Positions 9,704 through 21,925 of a stretch of DNA of 64,000 bases are shown one piece after another; positions within the stretch are counted from its first letter, which is position 1, and the number at the start of each line of letters is the position of its first letter. Source of the stretch: Alligator mississippiensis (lineage: Eukaryota; Chordata; Crocodylia; Alligatoridae). The notes beneath the pieces were generated by a model. That model had not been told where the DNA came from. It was given only the letters and a program-made list of their open reading frames with translations, and did not search any database. Made by a program: the position numbers and the translations under genes. The DNA is taken from assembly GCF_030867095.1 (NCBI RefSeq), contig NC_081829.1, forward strand, positions 47,427,036-47,491,035. Direction: 5' to 3'.

Positions 9704-12470
9704 CTTTAATAAAGAGGGATAAATATCAACACATTAGGCAGAAAGGGTTTGTAATGATAAACCTGCTTCTAAACAGGTCCCATGTAGCTGTAATAGGATA
9801 AGTAAAAAACAGTTGGATCACATTAACACTTCATTTCAAAGACGCACACAACCTACAGCCTTTACCACACTGAGCTGCTAAAAGCACAGGCTTGAATTAT
9901 TATCTAAAATATACAATAAACTGGAAAATACAAGTCTAAATTTTCAAAAATATCAATCCTTTGAGGTATCTCTTACTAGGTGCCCACCATGAAATTTCTA
10001 GGGATGACCTTCTGCACTTGTGATGGATTTGTGCATGCTGATCACTCACGGAAAAAAGTTGAACCACTAGGTGTCGCAGGTGGGCACCCAGATTAAGCCA
10101 ACATTTTTGAAGATTTAGGCCTTTGTGGTTATGATATCTCACAACAACTGTGCTTTAGAGTGAGTAGGTTAGTAATGGAAGAAAGGGCATGGATGGAGAA
10201 GCCAGCAAAAAAGTCCACCAAAGCACAGCAGAAGAAATAAACTCTAGGGAAGTGACAAGTAGTGCAGGTTTCAGTCTTGCATTTTAAAAGAGCAGGCCTA
10301 AAGGGAAGTTATTTCAAATTAATTTAAAATAATTCAATATTCTTCTACAAATTAATGCCTCAGTTCACATCAGATTGAGGTATATGTTGCATGGGCTATC
10401 AGTGGAATTTATTCTTGTGGGTGATTTTATGTCAACGTGTGCATAACTGTAGCTTCTAACTATTTTATTTCAAAGGAAATTACAAGTCCATTTTTAATAC
10501 CTAAACAGAATCCTGTTGTTTGAGAGGATTAAAGAACTGAGAAGGGGATGGAAGGATAGTCAGGCAGACTGACCAGTCTAAACCCTGCGCAAAGGCAGTC
10601 GTTCCTGAGCCTTTTGAGTCAAATCTGAAATTGTGATTTCTCTTTTTCCTTTCCTCTTTCCTTGTGGTACTTTCGGGGGGGGAGAAAAGTTCCCTTGACA
10701 TCAGTGATAATTTTAAAACTGACACATGGCTTGGGTAGCCTGCAGCTTCACTAGCATCTCTAAAGTAAAGCCTATATTTGAGAATGTAGAGACAGTTACA
10801 GCCTCCCAAGAGGAGTGTGCTATTTTTTTTCAAAGGTGCATTATATCTTCTTCTGTGCTTGCTGTCATCTCTTCTGGATGGGAGAATGTGTATCTGTATA
10901 CAGGGGTGTAGGTTGTAGTTGTGTTGGTCTAAGGACATAGGTTCTTTGGGTGCATCTGATATCTTTTATTAAACCAACTTAAATAGTCGGAAAACAATTA
11001 CTAAGCAAGCTTTTGTGTATCTTTTTAAGTACATGTAGGGGTAGGGAATAAGCCTGCCTTTCTGTCTCTGAGCCATTATAGGATGATGCATACCTCATTG
11101 GGAATATAGAGAGAGCAGTTCTTAAGCTCCAAGGAGTGCAAGGATTACAGTTGTAAGTGGCTCCTGTATCATTTGTTCGGGAGGGCCAAAGCACTTCTAG
11201 CCCTGCTTTCCTTATACAGCTGCAGAGAAGCTGGCACAAAATGGTCCCTAGGAAGGACTTGGATTTTGGCTGCCAAGGACAAACATTCTTTCCTGACATT
11301 CCCTGGCTGGTTCCCCTTTACAACACCACAAACCGCATGCCCTGCATGTTAAAACGTACTTCACACTGCAAATTTGCAGCATGGAGGCAAAAGTTTCTAC
11401 TAGGAAATTCCAGTAGCCACCCCCCCAAAACCACCACCAGAAAGAGCAGTGCAGCACACACCACAGGAGCATGTGTTGGCAGGCACAGAGGCATGATCCC
11501 CACCAGGAGACACTTTGGCTGCTGGCCAGAGGATCTCCCCATCCTCTAGTTCAGCTCTGCTGGGAGCCAGAAGAAGCAGGGAAGTGGCAGTTGCCCCTGA
11601 AGTGGGGCATTTTGTTCTGCACCAAAGTGCACATGTAGGAGCGTGTGCAGTGGCAAAATGTACTGGCACAAATTTGTGCTGCTACTTTTTTTTGCTGCTG
11701 CAAGCGCATCCCCCTATATCTGGGGACATGCCCCTTTTGTGCAAACTATTCTAATTCAAAAACATTCACAGCACACTGGCTCCTGCAATCATTTAGTCAC
11801 TTAAGTAGTCCTACAGGTGACTACTTAGGTAAGTGGCTGAAGGATCAGGCCTCCCCTTGGATATGTTTTGAACTTTATTGGGTATCTGGTGGAGGATAAA
11901 GATCCTGGAAGGTAAATAAAAATACATATATGGAAATACTTGGTTTGGGGGTTGGGAACAAAGAAGAGTGTTCAGACCCAGTCCTTATATTTTAAACTTT
12001 AATATTTAAAATAAGCAAACCCTTATACTTTGGGTGAAAAGGATTGTCACTAATGATGAACTAAAAAGAACCTTCTTTGAAAATAAACCCCATCATCAAA
12101 TGTTACAAAGGTAACACCATGTCCTATCTTCATCCAGATGCACAACTTGTCAACAAAGCAAGCACTAAACTTTGCCAAGGCTTGATGTTAAATTGCAAAT
12201 TTCCAGCCCTTCAGCAGCATTTTTTAGCTAGTTACCACAACCCTCATTCTCTACTGTTATTTCCTGGTAGTCTCCAACCAATTACCATTGCACCAACTCT
12301 CTTCTCATGCGGGATAACAACACGTCTTACTACTTTCCGGGTTACCTGTGGGAAGTAATACATGAAAAGAATCGATATTTTTTTTTTTTCCCGATTCTAA
12401 AAAGAGAAAGCATGTTAAGAGTAGTTACTTGAATACAAAGACTCATAATAGTGAGGCAATTTGTGATTAC
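9704..12470 (-). other. ANK3: Last ANK3 intron
   Basis: The intron between the exons at 12471 and 9703. It holds a Penelope-like tail at 10903-11030 and a GC-richer stretch at about 11100-11760 without recognisable coding sequence. No additional exon could be supported. Confidence 0.6.
10903..11030 (-). mobile_element. Interspersed repeat tail, Penelope-like by inference
   Basis: The text TTGTAGTTGTGTTGGTCTAA, then GATATCTTTTATTAAACCAAC, is a very common sauropsid repeat end. I associate it with the 3' tail of Penelope-like elements from memory. It is in reverse orientation relative to a related tail at 41740-42002. Confidence 0.5.
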
Positions 12471-12554
12471 TTTTCTTGTGATGACGTTGCCTTCTTCATC
12501 AGTAAATTGTTCTTCCGTTACAGATTCACCGGGAATGTTTTTAGCTTCCTCACC
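12471..12554 (-). CDS. ANK3: ANK3 optional exon ([17 protein letters not shown])
   Basis: This 84-bp phase 0-0 exon encodes [20 protein letters not shown] then EGNVITRK. It carries the VTEEQFTDE-(E/Q)-GN signature shared by the C-termini of all vertebrate ankyrins. The acceptor is TTCTCTAG and the donor GTAATC. It joins in frame after LILK at 26997 and before the terminal exon at 9703. No further ankyrin exon with an RKVVR-type motif could be recognised between it and the terminal exon. Confidence 0.88.
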
Positions 12555-13409
12555 CTAGAGAACGTGTTATAAGATTAGCAAAATAACCTATATTCTGCAT
12601 ATTGGTTTCCACACCACTACAAGCAACAAACTCATGCTAAATTGATTTAGATCAAACAAATAAATGTGAAAGGTTTTTTGTTTTGTTTTTTAAATGTGTC
12701 AAGACCAATGCATTTTAGTACACAAAACATACCCTTAAACCATTTACTTGATTTCCAGCATGTTTTTCTTCTGAGCTAATCGATGCACCAAACTTCTTAA
12801 CCAACACATAAGTAATCTTTAGCAGTGTTAGAATGCAGCTCTGCCTGAGTTGGATGCAGGAACTCACAATAATGTAACATGTAATAGACATTCTTTAGCA
12901 AGCAGCTTTTAAGAGATCAAATGCTAACCATATATACATGAAGTTCTACAATCAAAATGATGAGATTTGAGATTTAAAAAAAAGAAAACTGTCCTTTGAC
13001 CAATTAACTTCAAAGCCTAATGATTTCATACAAGAAGAAAAACTTCCTGCCTTTTATAAAATGGAGTGAATAAATTAAACTAGTTTTGAAATGGTAGTTT
13101 CAAAACCATTGGTAGTTTCCCATGGAAGTGGGAAATGGTAGTTTCAAACTACTGCTATGATATCATCTGACAGATTGGAAAAGCAACACAAGCACTACCT
13201 TCATGACTTATTGAAATCAACAGGAGTCCTCTCATTGAACTAAATAACTTTTGATCAGGCTTGATGCTTCTGAGTAACGTAGCGTTTAAGTCTTTACCTA
13301 TCCTAGATGTTTCTGCAGATGTGCATATAATCATTTACTTGTGCAAATAGGTAACTACGACGGACACCGAGAGATAGCTAGCTCTAGCTCTTCGTGCTTT
13401 TTTTATCCA

Positions 13410-13513
13410 TACATGTCCAAGTGCTTTACAAATTAAGTTGATATTACTATCCCCATTTTGCAGATGAGGAAACTGAGGTACAGGGGAGAAATTACTTTCC
13501 TAAGATCACCTAG
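13410..13513 (+). mobile_element. MIR-type SINE 3' portion
   Basis: The text TATCCCCATTTTGCAGATGA followed by GGAAACTGAGGTACAGGG and TAAGATCACCTAG matches the widely conserved 3' half of MIR (CORE-SINE) repeats. It is an ancient amniote element and is diverged. Confidence 0.75.
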
Positions 13514-13807
13514 AAAACCAATAAATGCACAAATATCTATTTATTCACACTTATTAATGCAGATTCATATACAAACAACTACTGTCAACAAACATCCAGC
13601 ATACCCACTTACACACTACATTAATATCTGTATACTGAGCCAGCTCAATGAGACTAATATATTTTATTCTTTTCATATACATGCCTCAAAAGATTGAAAA
13701 AGGGGGCAGAGGGGGAGGGGGAGCACTGAATATGGCCTGAAGGTCAACAAACTAGGGCTCTGTCAAGCCAAGATTTTAAGACTGAAAATGTCCTTTCTCA
13801 CTCTAGC

Positions 13808-14165
13808 AGAGGGGGTGTGTGGAGCAGAAGCAAGGCAGATGCCTGCAGAGACTGCCAAGATGCAGCCAGGGAGCAGAGGGGAGGGGCCAGCCTTGCTGTG
13901 GAGCAGAGAGCCCCACCCAGCCCAGAGAACATGCCGGGATGCTGGGGGAGTCTAATTTTTAATTTAAACCAGCAAGGGGTCTGGGACAGACATTGCATGA
14001 ACTACTTTGAGCCAAATCTGTTAAGTCTGATACTACATTCAACCAGGTTTGTCTCAAACTGGTTTCAGCCATTTTCAAACTGGTTTATGTAGTTTATCTG
14101 TTCTGTTACAGGTTTAAACCAGTTTCTGATCAATTAAACCAGTTTCTGTGTAATGTCTGTCCCTA
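13808..14165 (+). mobile_element. DNA-transposon-like element, 3' part
   Basis: It ends AATGTCTGTCCCTA at 14165, the terminus of the family seen complete at 40498-41562. It shares the repeated GGTTTAAACCAGTTT-type palindromic stretch and the GC-rich block that precedes it. The left terminus is missing or not recognised. Confidence 0.65.
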
Positions 14166-15046
14166 GCCTTTAAGGCTGTGGGCCAGATTAACCCACTTCA
14201 GGTGGTCATGTAAACATGACCTAGCTGCTGCCACCACTTTCTCCTTTGGCACAGGGAAAGTATCCCCAGTGCTGCTTTTCCCTGTGGGAGGACAGGAAAA
14301 ATCACTCGCATTTGGCCGTCTTCTGCACAGTAGGCAGGAGAAAGCAGATGCTGCCAAAGTCTCCTTGCTCTAAACCTCTGTATCTGTGGGCTGGATCTGT
14401 CCCTCAGGACTTCATAGGTGAAAAACAACTTCTTGAATTGCATTCAGGAATGAACTGGAAGCTGGTACATGTCTTAGAACACAGATGTAAGTTTCTCTCT
14501 ATGTTAAGCTTGTCTAAGTAAATAGGCAGCCATATTCTGCATGAGTAGTGCATCTTGTGGTGTAGCTCCATGAGGAGACCATTTCAATAGTCCAGTCTCT
14601 AAATGACTGTGAAGAGTTCGTCTTCTGAAAGAAGAAATCAAACACCTGGCTACACTTAAATTATAAGCTGCACAATGAATGTGAGAAATGCAGATGTGTG
14701 GGCACTCTGCTTTCCCCTTACCTAACAACTTTTTAAAATAAATTTGTGACAACTAATGCGATCAACTTGAAAACCCATCGTATAGACAGAAGATATATAC
14801 TAAAAGAAAACTCAGCTTCAGGAGGTACAAAATATTTGAATTTTCAATTATTTACATGCTCCTTTAAATGCTACTTAAGCATACATGCGACTCCTGAGCA
14901 ATTGCTGTTGATAAAGTCCACCTTGTAGATTTCCCTTGCTCATGAGCAGTTAAAACGCATTACAGCTGGGCTTACAAATTATAGGAGAAACATCTAATTG
15001 CACAGATATTATAACCACACAGGGTTAGTAAGAAAAGGATACTTAT

Positions 15047-15818
15047 CATATTTACCCAAATCCAAGATGACTTCAAATTTAAGATGACCCCCTCAACAAC
15101 AATCAGATTTTAGATATGGAAAATAAGTTTGTTACAATTTTTCATGTCTAAAATCTAATTATTGGAGGGCTGTCCAAAATTTGTCCCCACACTGCTGCAG
15201 CAGAAAAAGATGCAACAGCAGGTAGGGAGGCAGTGGGGGAGTCAAGCAGCCTACCACTTGCCCTCCTGAGCTTGCCCCCACCCCCAGTGCCTGCCTCCCC
15301 CTGCAGCATCTGTGCTGTCTTAGTACCTGCCCTCCACTAGTGCCTGCTTCCCTCAGCATGGCACACCCTACTGCCTGACCCCTCTGCCCACTGCCACTGC
15401 CTGCATGGTCTGGTCTGAGGCATGGAGCATATGCTGGCTCTGGCCCCTGCCTGGCCAGGCAGCAATGGTTGCAGTGATGGCAGCTGTGACCCTGGCTGTG
15501 GCCCAGGAACTGGAGATGGAACTGCCAAAATGACTGCTGTGTGGCCAGGCAGGGATCAGAGCCAGCAAGTGCTCCATGCCCTGCGCTGGAACAGGCAGGT
15601 GGTGGGGGCTGGAGAAGAGGCAGTGCAATGGGCAAGTGCGGGGGGGAGGAAAGAGGCAGGAAAGAGGCTGCAGCCCTGACTCTGACCTCATGCCTGGGTC
15701 AGAAGCAGAACCACAGCAGCTGCCTGCCCTCCTCCTCATACTCAAATGCAAGATGAGGGATGTCCCCCCCTACACTGAATGGAGAAAAAAAATTTTGTTT
15801 TGGATCTAAGTAAATACA
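15047..15818. mobile_element. Candidate non-autonomous DNA transposon with terminal inverted repeats
   Basis: The left end CATATTTACCCAAATCCAAG and the right end TTGGATCTAAGTAAATACAG are imperfect inverted repeats. The interior is GC-rich with direct repeats such as CTGCCTGGCC-like text. No coding capacity is credible. The superfamily is not assigned. Confidence 0.55.
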
Positions 15819-16718
15819 GTACTAAAAAAATACTTACTCACTGGCACTTTTGCCTCACTTCTCTATGATAATGACCTAGCTAGAGTACAGTCCCTCAAAG
15901 CCTGTTTTGCTCTGGAGATCCAGACACTGACTTACAAAACCCCCAACAATTCTTTATACTTATTTACAGATTATAGATGTTCCCAGGAACTTACAGATAA
16001 ATGGGTTTGTACGGTCAGTGCTCCAGTAACATGTCAAACTTCAGCTCTTGGTTCTGTAGAGCTTTCGTTTTCATTTACTACCTGCTTTCTACATAGAAGA
16101 GGAATGGTACAATTTAATTCCAGTCTTATCTAATATTTTTAAAGGCAGAGGTAAAGGATGCCATTGGATCTCAACACAGACCCCACGGAGCAAACTGGAA
16201 TTAAAAAGCAGAAGGAATAAGGTGTAATGAAAAGTATTTAACTTGCAAAAAGCAAGTGCTCTGTGGCAACAAGAGCTGCAAGAAACATCAAATACTCTTT
16301 TTCCATTAGTCAAAGCCTCTGTTAACATCTAGTCCCTTCACTCAAACTTCTCATACTTGTGGTAAGTGGATAGCAACTATGCCTCTCTTTTTTTCTTGTG
16401 ATCTCAAGTGCCTATGACAATATTGAAAGAGATTAAAGGCTTTCATTAAGGTCATTTTCATTAGTGGGTTCTGCCTAATTGGGACATCCTCATGAATCAG
16501 ATTTCATGCTTCTGTCAGCTGAGCCCCTGTGCTGACTCTAAACTACTGTTTGCAGATGGCTGCTGGAGCTGGAGCCAGAGGAAAGAAATGAGACAAAGAT
16601 AAAAAGCACAGTACAGAAGAGGAGCAATTCTACCAGTGGGGCAGCATTTGCTATGTGGATCTAAGTGATGGCTATATTGTGTGCTGCATAAAAAAGCCCT
16701 ATGTACAAGCATTATGGC

Positions 16719-17350
16719 TAGGGACTGACATTCAAAAAGCCTGAGCCTAAATTGATTCAATTTTTGCAGGTTGGTCTAACCTGGCTAGGATGAACCAGTT
16801 TGCAACTGTGCAGACATCCCCTCTGGACTGAAGAAATGCAGGCACATGCCTGCAGTGGCTCAGGCTAGAAGCTGGGAGGTACTAGAGCAGTCCTCCCTAC
16901 CCTTCTACAGTGCTGAGCTGAGGGAGGGAGGGCATGGTCAGGCCCCAGCAGGATACTCTGATTAAGGAGGGGTCCCCCGTCTCCTCTCTGCCATTGTTAA
17001 CACAGCATGCAGTTACACAGCAGGGAGTTACACAGGCAGTTATTAGCATTTATCAGCCATTCAAACAAAACAAGAGACTTCAAGCTCTTCTTAAACAACT
17101 TTTTTCAATAAAGGAACAGAGGGACATTACCAGCTACCTGTCTGCCTTTTTCCTGTCTCCTACAGCACAGACCATAGCCAGCATGTGGTATGCTAGCTAA
17201 TGCTGAGAGGTGTCTATGTAAGGCGGGGGGGAGGACTCCCTGCTTGAGCAGGGAGTGGTGGGAGAGAGCAGGAGGAAGCCAGGCAGGTGCTGCTATACCT
17301 GCAGTCTCTGCTGGACCTGCAGCCAGGGAACAGAGGGGAGAGGCTAGCCC
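16719..17350 (+). mobile_element. DNA-transposon-like element, 5' part
   Basis: It starts TAGGGACTGACATTC at 16719 and follows the first part of the complete element at 40498-41562, including CAGACATCCCCTCTGGACTG. It loses similarity at about 17350, where the other copy continues to its 3' section. The missing section appears in inverted orientation directly to the right. Confidence 0.7.
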
Positions 17351-17388
17351 TAGCCCATGGGTATAAGGGTAATGAGCACTTTTGGCCA

Positions 17389-17660
17389 GGGACAGACCTT
17401 ACACAAACTGGTTTAAGTGATCAGTAACTGGTTTAAACCTGTAATGGAACAGATGTTTAGTGCACATAAACCAGGTTGATAAACTACACTCAACCAGGTT
17501 TATCAGACTTAACTGATTTGGCTCAAACCGGTTTATGCATTGTCTATCCCAGACCCTTTCCTGGTTTGAGTTAAATCAGAGACCCTTAGCATCTCTGCAT
17601 GCTCTCTGGGCTTGGCAGGGCTCTCTGCTCCAGCCCAGCCAAGCTGGCAATGCCCCTCAG
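17389..17660 (-). mobile_element. Inverted 3' part of the same element family
   Basis: Starting near CAGGGACAGACCTTACAC, this is the reverse complement of the 3' section of the 40498-41562 element, including the AAACCGGTTTATGCA block and the CCCAGACCCTTTCCTGGTTT stretch. It sits back to back with the forward 5' part at 16719-17350. Confidence 0.7.
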
Positions 17661-17989
17661 CTCCCCAGCCCGAGCAAGGGCAGACAGCAGTAGAAGTCTG
17701 GCCAGAGAGGGGTTTAATTCCCCCCTCCCTGTGCCACCACCAGAGGCTGGAGCTAGGTCTGCCTGGCACTCCCCCCTTGCTTCCTGCCCAGAATAGGCAG
17801 AAATTGAATACCGTGCACAAAAATTGGTTTAATTTTTCATTACAAAGAAGCTGTTCCCTCCACCGGAGCCTGGTGGGAGGAGGAATAACCCTGTCCCTGC
17901 CTGGCCATGCTTTCACTCTGCTGCTACAGCGGGAGGTGGCAGGACCCTTATTGGGGGCAGCAGCCCCTGTCATACTGTGGGGGAGCACA

Positions 17990-18850
17990 AGCCCCTTCCT
18001 GGTGAGGGGCTGTGCTGCAGGGCCAGCAGAGCTGCAGCCAGCTGCGTGTGACAGTGCTCACGTCCTGAGCGGGCCAGAGCCCTGCAAGCCCCCTGCAGCA
18101 CTGCACAGTGCAGCCCCTGCTAGACAGGGGCTCGCACTCGAACAAGCCATGACAGGCTGCTGCCCATCATGTTTACTCACTGGTTGCTGCTTCAGCTGCT
18201 GGGCAAGACTGGGCCTAGCCCCTGCCACTGTTCTGTACTCGGGGCAAGCCCCCTCCCAGCAGGAGGGGGCTTATTCCACCGCTGGCACCAGAGCATGGTT
18301 TGCCTGGCCAGTCTCTGGCTGCTGCTGCTCTGTGGTGGGGTCAATGGCTGAATAAGTCCCCTCCAGCCAGGAGGGAGCCGGCCCCAGCACAGAGCAGTGG
18401 CGGCTGGACCCCAGCCTGGCAAACCGTGCTCTGGTGTCAATAGTTGAATAAGCCCCCTCCGGCTGGAAGGGGGCTTGCCCCAAGCCCCAGAGCTACCATG
18501 GCATTGCCCTGCTCCGGGCAAGCCCTTCCCAGCTGGAGGGAACTTATTCAAGTGCTGGCTGGAAGGGGCTTGCCCCGAGTAGGGAGAAACCATTCACACA
18601 GCAATGGGGTTTGCCAGGCTGGGCTCCAGCTGCTACTGCTCTATGCTGGGGCCAGCTCCCTCCTAACCAGAGGGGGCTTATTCATCCACTGGCCCCAGCA
18701 CAGAGCAGTGGTGGCTGGAGTCCAGTTGGGCAAACCGGTGCCAGCAGCTGAATAAGCCCCTTCCAGCTGGGAGGGGGCTTGCCCCAAGCACAGAACAGCA
18801 GTGAGGGCCAGGCCCAGTCCCGCCCAGCAGCTGGAGCAGTGACTGGTGAG
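17990..18850. repeat. GC-rich array of alternating inverted units
   Basis: A unit with GGGGCTTGCCCC-AGCACAGAGCAG and GCTGAATAAGCCCC(C/T)TCC recurs several times in both orientations, for example near 18240, 18360, 18450, 18540, 18660 and 18750. Plus-strand open frames here follow the repeat and are not genes. Confidence 0.75.
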
Positions 18851-19242
18851 TAACCATGAGCAGGTTTTGGATCTGGCACTAAATATGATTGCTATTTATG
18901 GCTGGAGCTCCTATTTCTTCCTAATGTCCCACATTTCTGCATCTCTTTAAAAACACACACATCTTTTGCAATGCCTTTTCATCTCTTCAGCATAATCAGA
19001 AGCAGGGGAAGGGAAAAGAAACAAAAGTCTGTATCACCTTGAAATTAGACAAGGATCTAATTATAGGAGGAGGTGTCCACATTTAGAGGTCAACTCCTGT
19101 GAAGTGCTATATTCTGGTAAGAACTCTGAGACCAGTATGCTTTTCAGTTACAATATTCTTGGAAAATTCAAATGTCTTTATCCATGTTTTGACCAGAGAA
19201 TAATACAAGGAAAAGAGACAAAGTCAATAAAGCAATTTAGTT

Positions 19243-21925
19243 ATTCATAGATGTTAGGGTCGGAAGGGACCTCAATAGATCATCGAGTCCGACCCCCAGC
19301 ATTGCAGGAAAGAGTACTGGGTCTAGATGACCCCAGCTAGATGCATATCCAACCTCCTCTTGAAGACCCCAGGGTAGGGGAGAGCACTACCTCCCTTAGG
19401 AGCCCATTCCAGACCTTGGCCACTCGAACTGTGAAGAAGTTCTTCCTAATGTCCAATCTAAATCTGCTCTCTGCTAGCTTGTGGCCATTATTTCTTGTAA
19501 CCTCCGGGGGCGCCGTGGTGAATAAAACCTCACCAATTCCCTTCTGTGCCCCCGTGATGAACTTATAGGCAGCCACAAGGTCGCCTCTCAACCTTCTCTT
19601 GCGGAGGCTGAAGAGGTGCAGGTGCCCCAGTCTCTCCTCGTAGGGCTTGGTCTTCAAGCCCTTAACCATACGAGCTGCCCTTCTCTGGACCCTCTCCAGG
19701 TTATCGCATCCCTCTTGAAGTGCGGTGCCCAGAATTGCACGCAGTACTCCAACTGCAGTCTGACCAGTGCCCGATAGAGGGGAAGTATCACCTCTTTGGA
19801 TCTATTCATCATGCATCTGCTGATGCATGATAAAGTGCCATTGGCTTTTCTGATGGCTTCATCACACTGCCGGCTCATGTTCATCTTGGAGTCCACTAGG
19901 ACTCCAAGATCCCTTTCCACTTCCGTGCCACCCAGCAGATCATTCCCTAGGCTGTAGGTGTGCTGGACATTTTTCCTCCCTAGGTGCAGCACTTTGCATT
20001 TCTCCTTGTTGAACTGCGTTCTGTTGTTTTCTGCCCACTTGCCTGTCCAGGTCTGCTTGCAGCTGTTCCCTGCCCTCCGGCGTGTCCACTTCTCCCCATA
20101 GCTTTGTGTCATCCGCAAACTTGGACAGAGTACACTTCACTCCCTCGTCCAAGTCGCTGATGAAGACATTAAAGAGTATCAGTCCAAGGACCGAGCCCTG
20201 TGGGACCCCACTGCCCACACCCTTCCAGGTCGAAACCGACCCATCCACCACGACTCTCTAGGTGCGACCCTCTAGCCAATTCGCCACCCACCGGACTGTG
20301 TAGTCATCCAAGTCACAGCCTCTTAACTTGTTCACCAGTATGGGGTTGGATACCATACTGAAGGCCTTCCTGAAGTCTAAGTATACGACATCCACCCCTC
20401 CTCCTGTGTCCAGGCATTTCGTAACCTGGTCATAGAAAGAGACCAGATTAGTCAGGCACGATCTGCCTGCTACGAACCCGTGCTGGTTTCCCCTCAGCAT
20501 AATTTGTCCTGCCGGGCTCTCGTATATGTGAGCCTTGATCATTTTTTCAAAGACTTTGCCAAGGATGGAGGTGAGACTGACTGGCCTATAGTTGCCCGGG
20601 TCCTCCTTCCTCCCCTTCTTGAAAATGGGAACCACATTGGCCCTTTTCCAGGACTTGGCCCGTGCACCACGAGCGTTCAAATATTCCCGCCAGTGGCTGT
20701 GCAATGATGTCAGCCAGTGCCTTCAGTACCCTCGGATGGAGCTCATCCGGGCCTGCCAACTTAAAGGCATCCAGTTTTTCCAAGAGACTCTGCACCATCT
20801 CAGGGTCTACGCATGGTAGTCTGGTGCCTTGCTGCTGCCTCTCTACAACCCCAGCGAGAGACTTGTCGTGCCCCTCTCTTAGGAACACTGAGGCAAAGAA
20901 CTTGTTGAGGAGTTCAGCCTTGTCCCCCCTGTCCGTCACCAATTGCTTCTGCCCATTTAGCAGGGCTCCTATTCCTCCCTGGGCCTTTTTTACTCCCTAT
21001 ATATCTAAAGAACAATTTCTTGTTGTCCTTTACTTGGGATGCCATCCTCAGCTCCATGGTAGCTTTGGCCCATCTAACTGCCTCCCTACAAGCGCGAGCA
21101 GAGGAGGTATATTCGTCTTTGGTGATCTCTCCCTGTTTCCACTTTTTATGTGCTCCCCTTTTGGCCCTCAGGCTGCCCTGGATTTCTCTGGTCAGCCAAG
21201 GAAGCCTCCTGGCCCCTTTCCCTCTTTTTCCTCGCATCGGGATCATCTCCCTTTGTGCCCAAAGGATCCTTTCCTTAAGGCACAGCCACCCTTCTTGGGC
21301 TCCCGTCACTTCAAAACTCCTACTCTGCAGTACGTCCTTGACTAATCGCCTGAGTTCATTGAAATCAGCTTTCCTAAAGTGTAGCACTTTCACCCTCCTA
21401 GTTACCTTACCCACTCGACGTCTTATGAAGAATTCTGTTATTAGGTGATCACTGTCCCCAAGATGGCTACTGATCTGTAGGTCCCCTACCATGTCATCCC
21501 CCGTTGCCAATACCAGATCCAGTAAGGCATTCCCTCTAGTGGGACCGTGTACCTCCTGTGTCAGGTGGAGGTCCTGTACACAGGTTAGAAACCTGCGTGA
21601 ACGATGGGACTTTGCCGTCTGCGTCTCCCAGCAGATGTCTGGGTAGTTTAGGTCCCCCATGACTACCGAGCTTTTATGGTCTCCGAGAGCTGCCTCAGGA
21701 GCCCCAAATCTAGTTCTTCCCCTTGGTGTGGGGGTCTGTAGCAGACCCCTACCACCAAATCCCTTTCTCCTTGCCCCCCATGTAACCTAACCCACAATCC
21801 TTCTACTTCATCCTTCAATTCCGTCTTGATGAGGGTCGATGTATATTGCTCATTGACATAGAGCGCAACCCCTCCCCCTTTCTTCCCCACCCTGTCCTTT
21901 CTGTACAGCCTTTCTAACATTAACC
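19243..21925 (-). mobile_element. CR1 LINE, 5'-truncated, decayed ORF2
   Basis: Minus-strand frames encode an endonuclease part (GVCYRPPHQGEELDLGLLRQ, MGDLNYPDICWE, LGDSDHLITEFF) followed by reverse transcriptase ([48 protein letters not shown]) and the C-terminal RKNFFTVRVAKVWNGLLREV. The order and motifs are those of CR1. The catalytic FADD and the endonuclease SDH are kept, but the frame is broken by stops or shifts near 21660, 20940, 20700, 20255, 20100 and 19660. The 3' end near 19243 has the CR1-type GGTCGGAAGGGACCTCAATA on the plus strand. It is the best-preserved LINE in the window. Confidence 0.93.

Larger units (their letters stand above)
12555..15046 (-). other. ANK3: ANK3 intron segment with a MIR-like SINE and a partial DNA element
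   Basis: Part of the 14.4-kb intron between the exons at 26997 and 12554. Apart from the MIR-like stretch and the element ending at 14165, it is AT-rich with no recognised features. Around 13086-13160 a short motif GGTAGTTTC recurs locally. Confidence 0.5.

Noticed and set aside
15159..15635. 158-codon minus-strand open frame
   Set aside because: It lies within the GC-rich interior of a candidate DNA element and is dominated by short direct repeats.
17612..18355. 247-codon plus-strand open frame
   Set aside because: It runs through GC-rich repeat sequence shared with other transposon copies and has repeat-like composition.
20258..20704. A functional reverse transcriptase gene
   Set aside because: CR1 motifs are clear, but the frame is broken at several places and the 5' end is missing, so it is a dead copy.
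20662..21345. 227-codon plus-strand open frame
   Set aside because: It is antisense to the CR1 reverse-transcriptase and endonuclease region.
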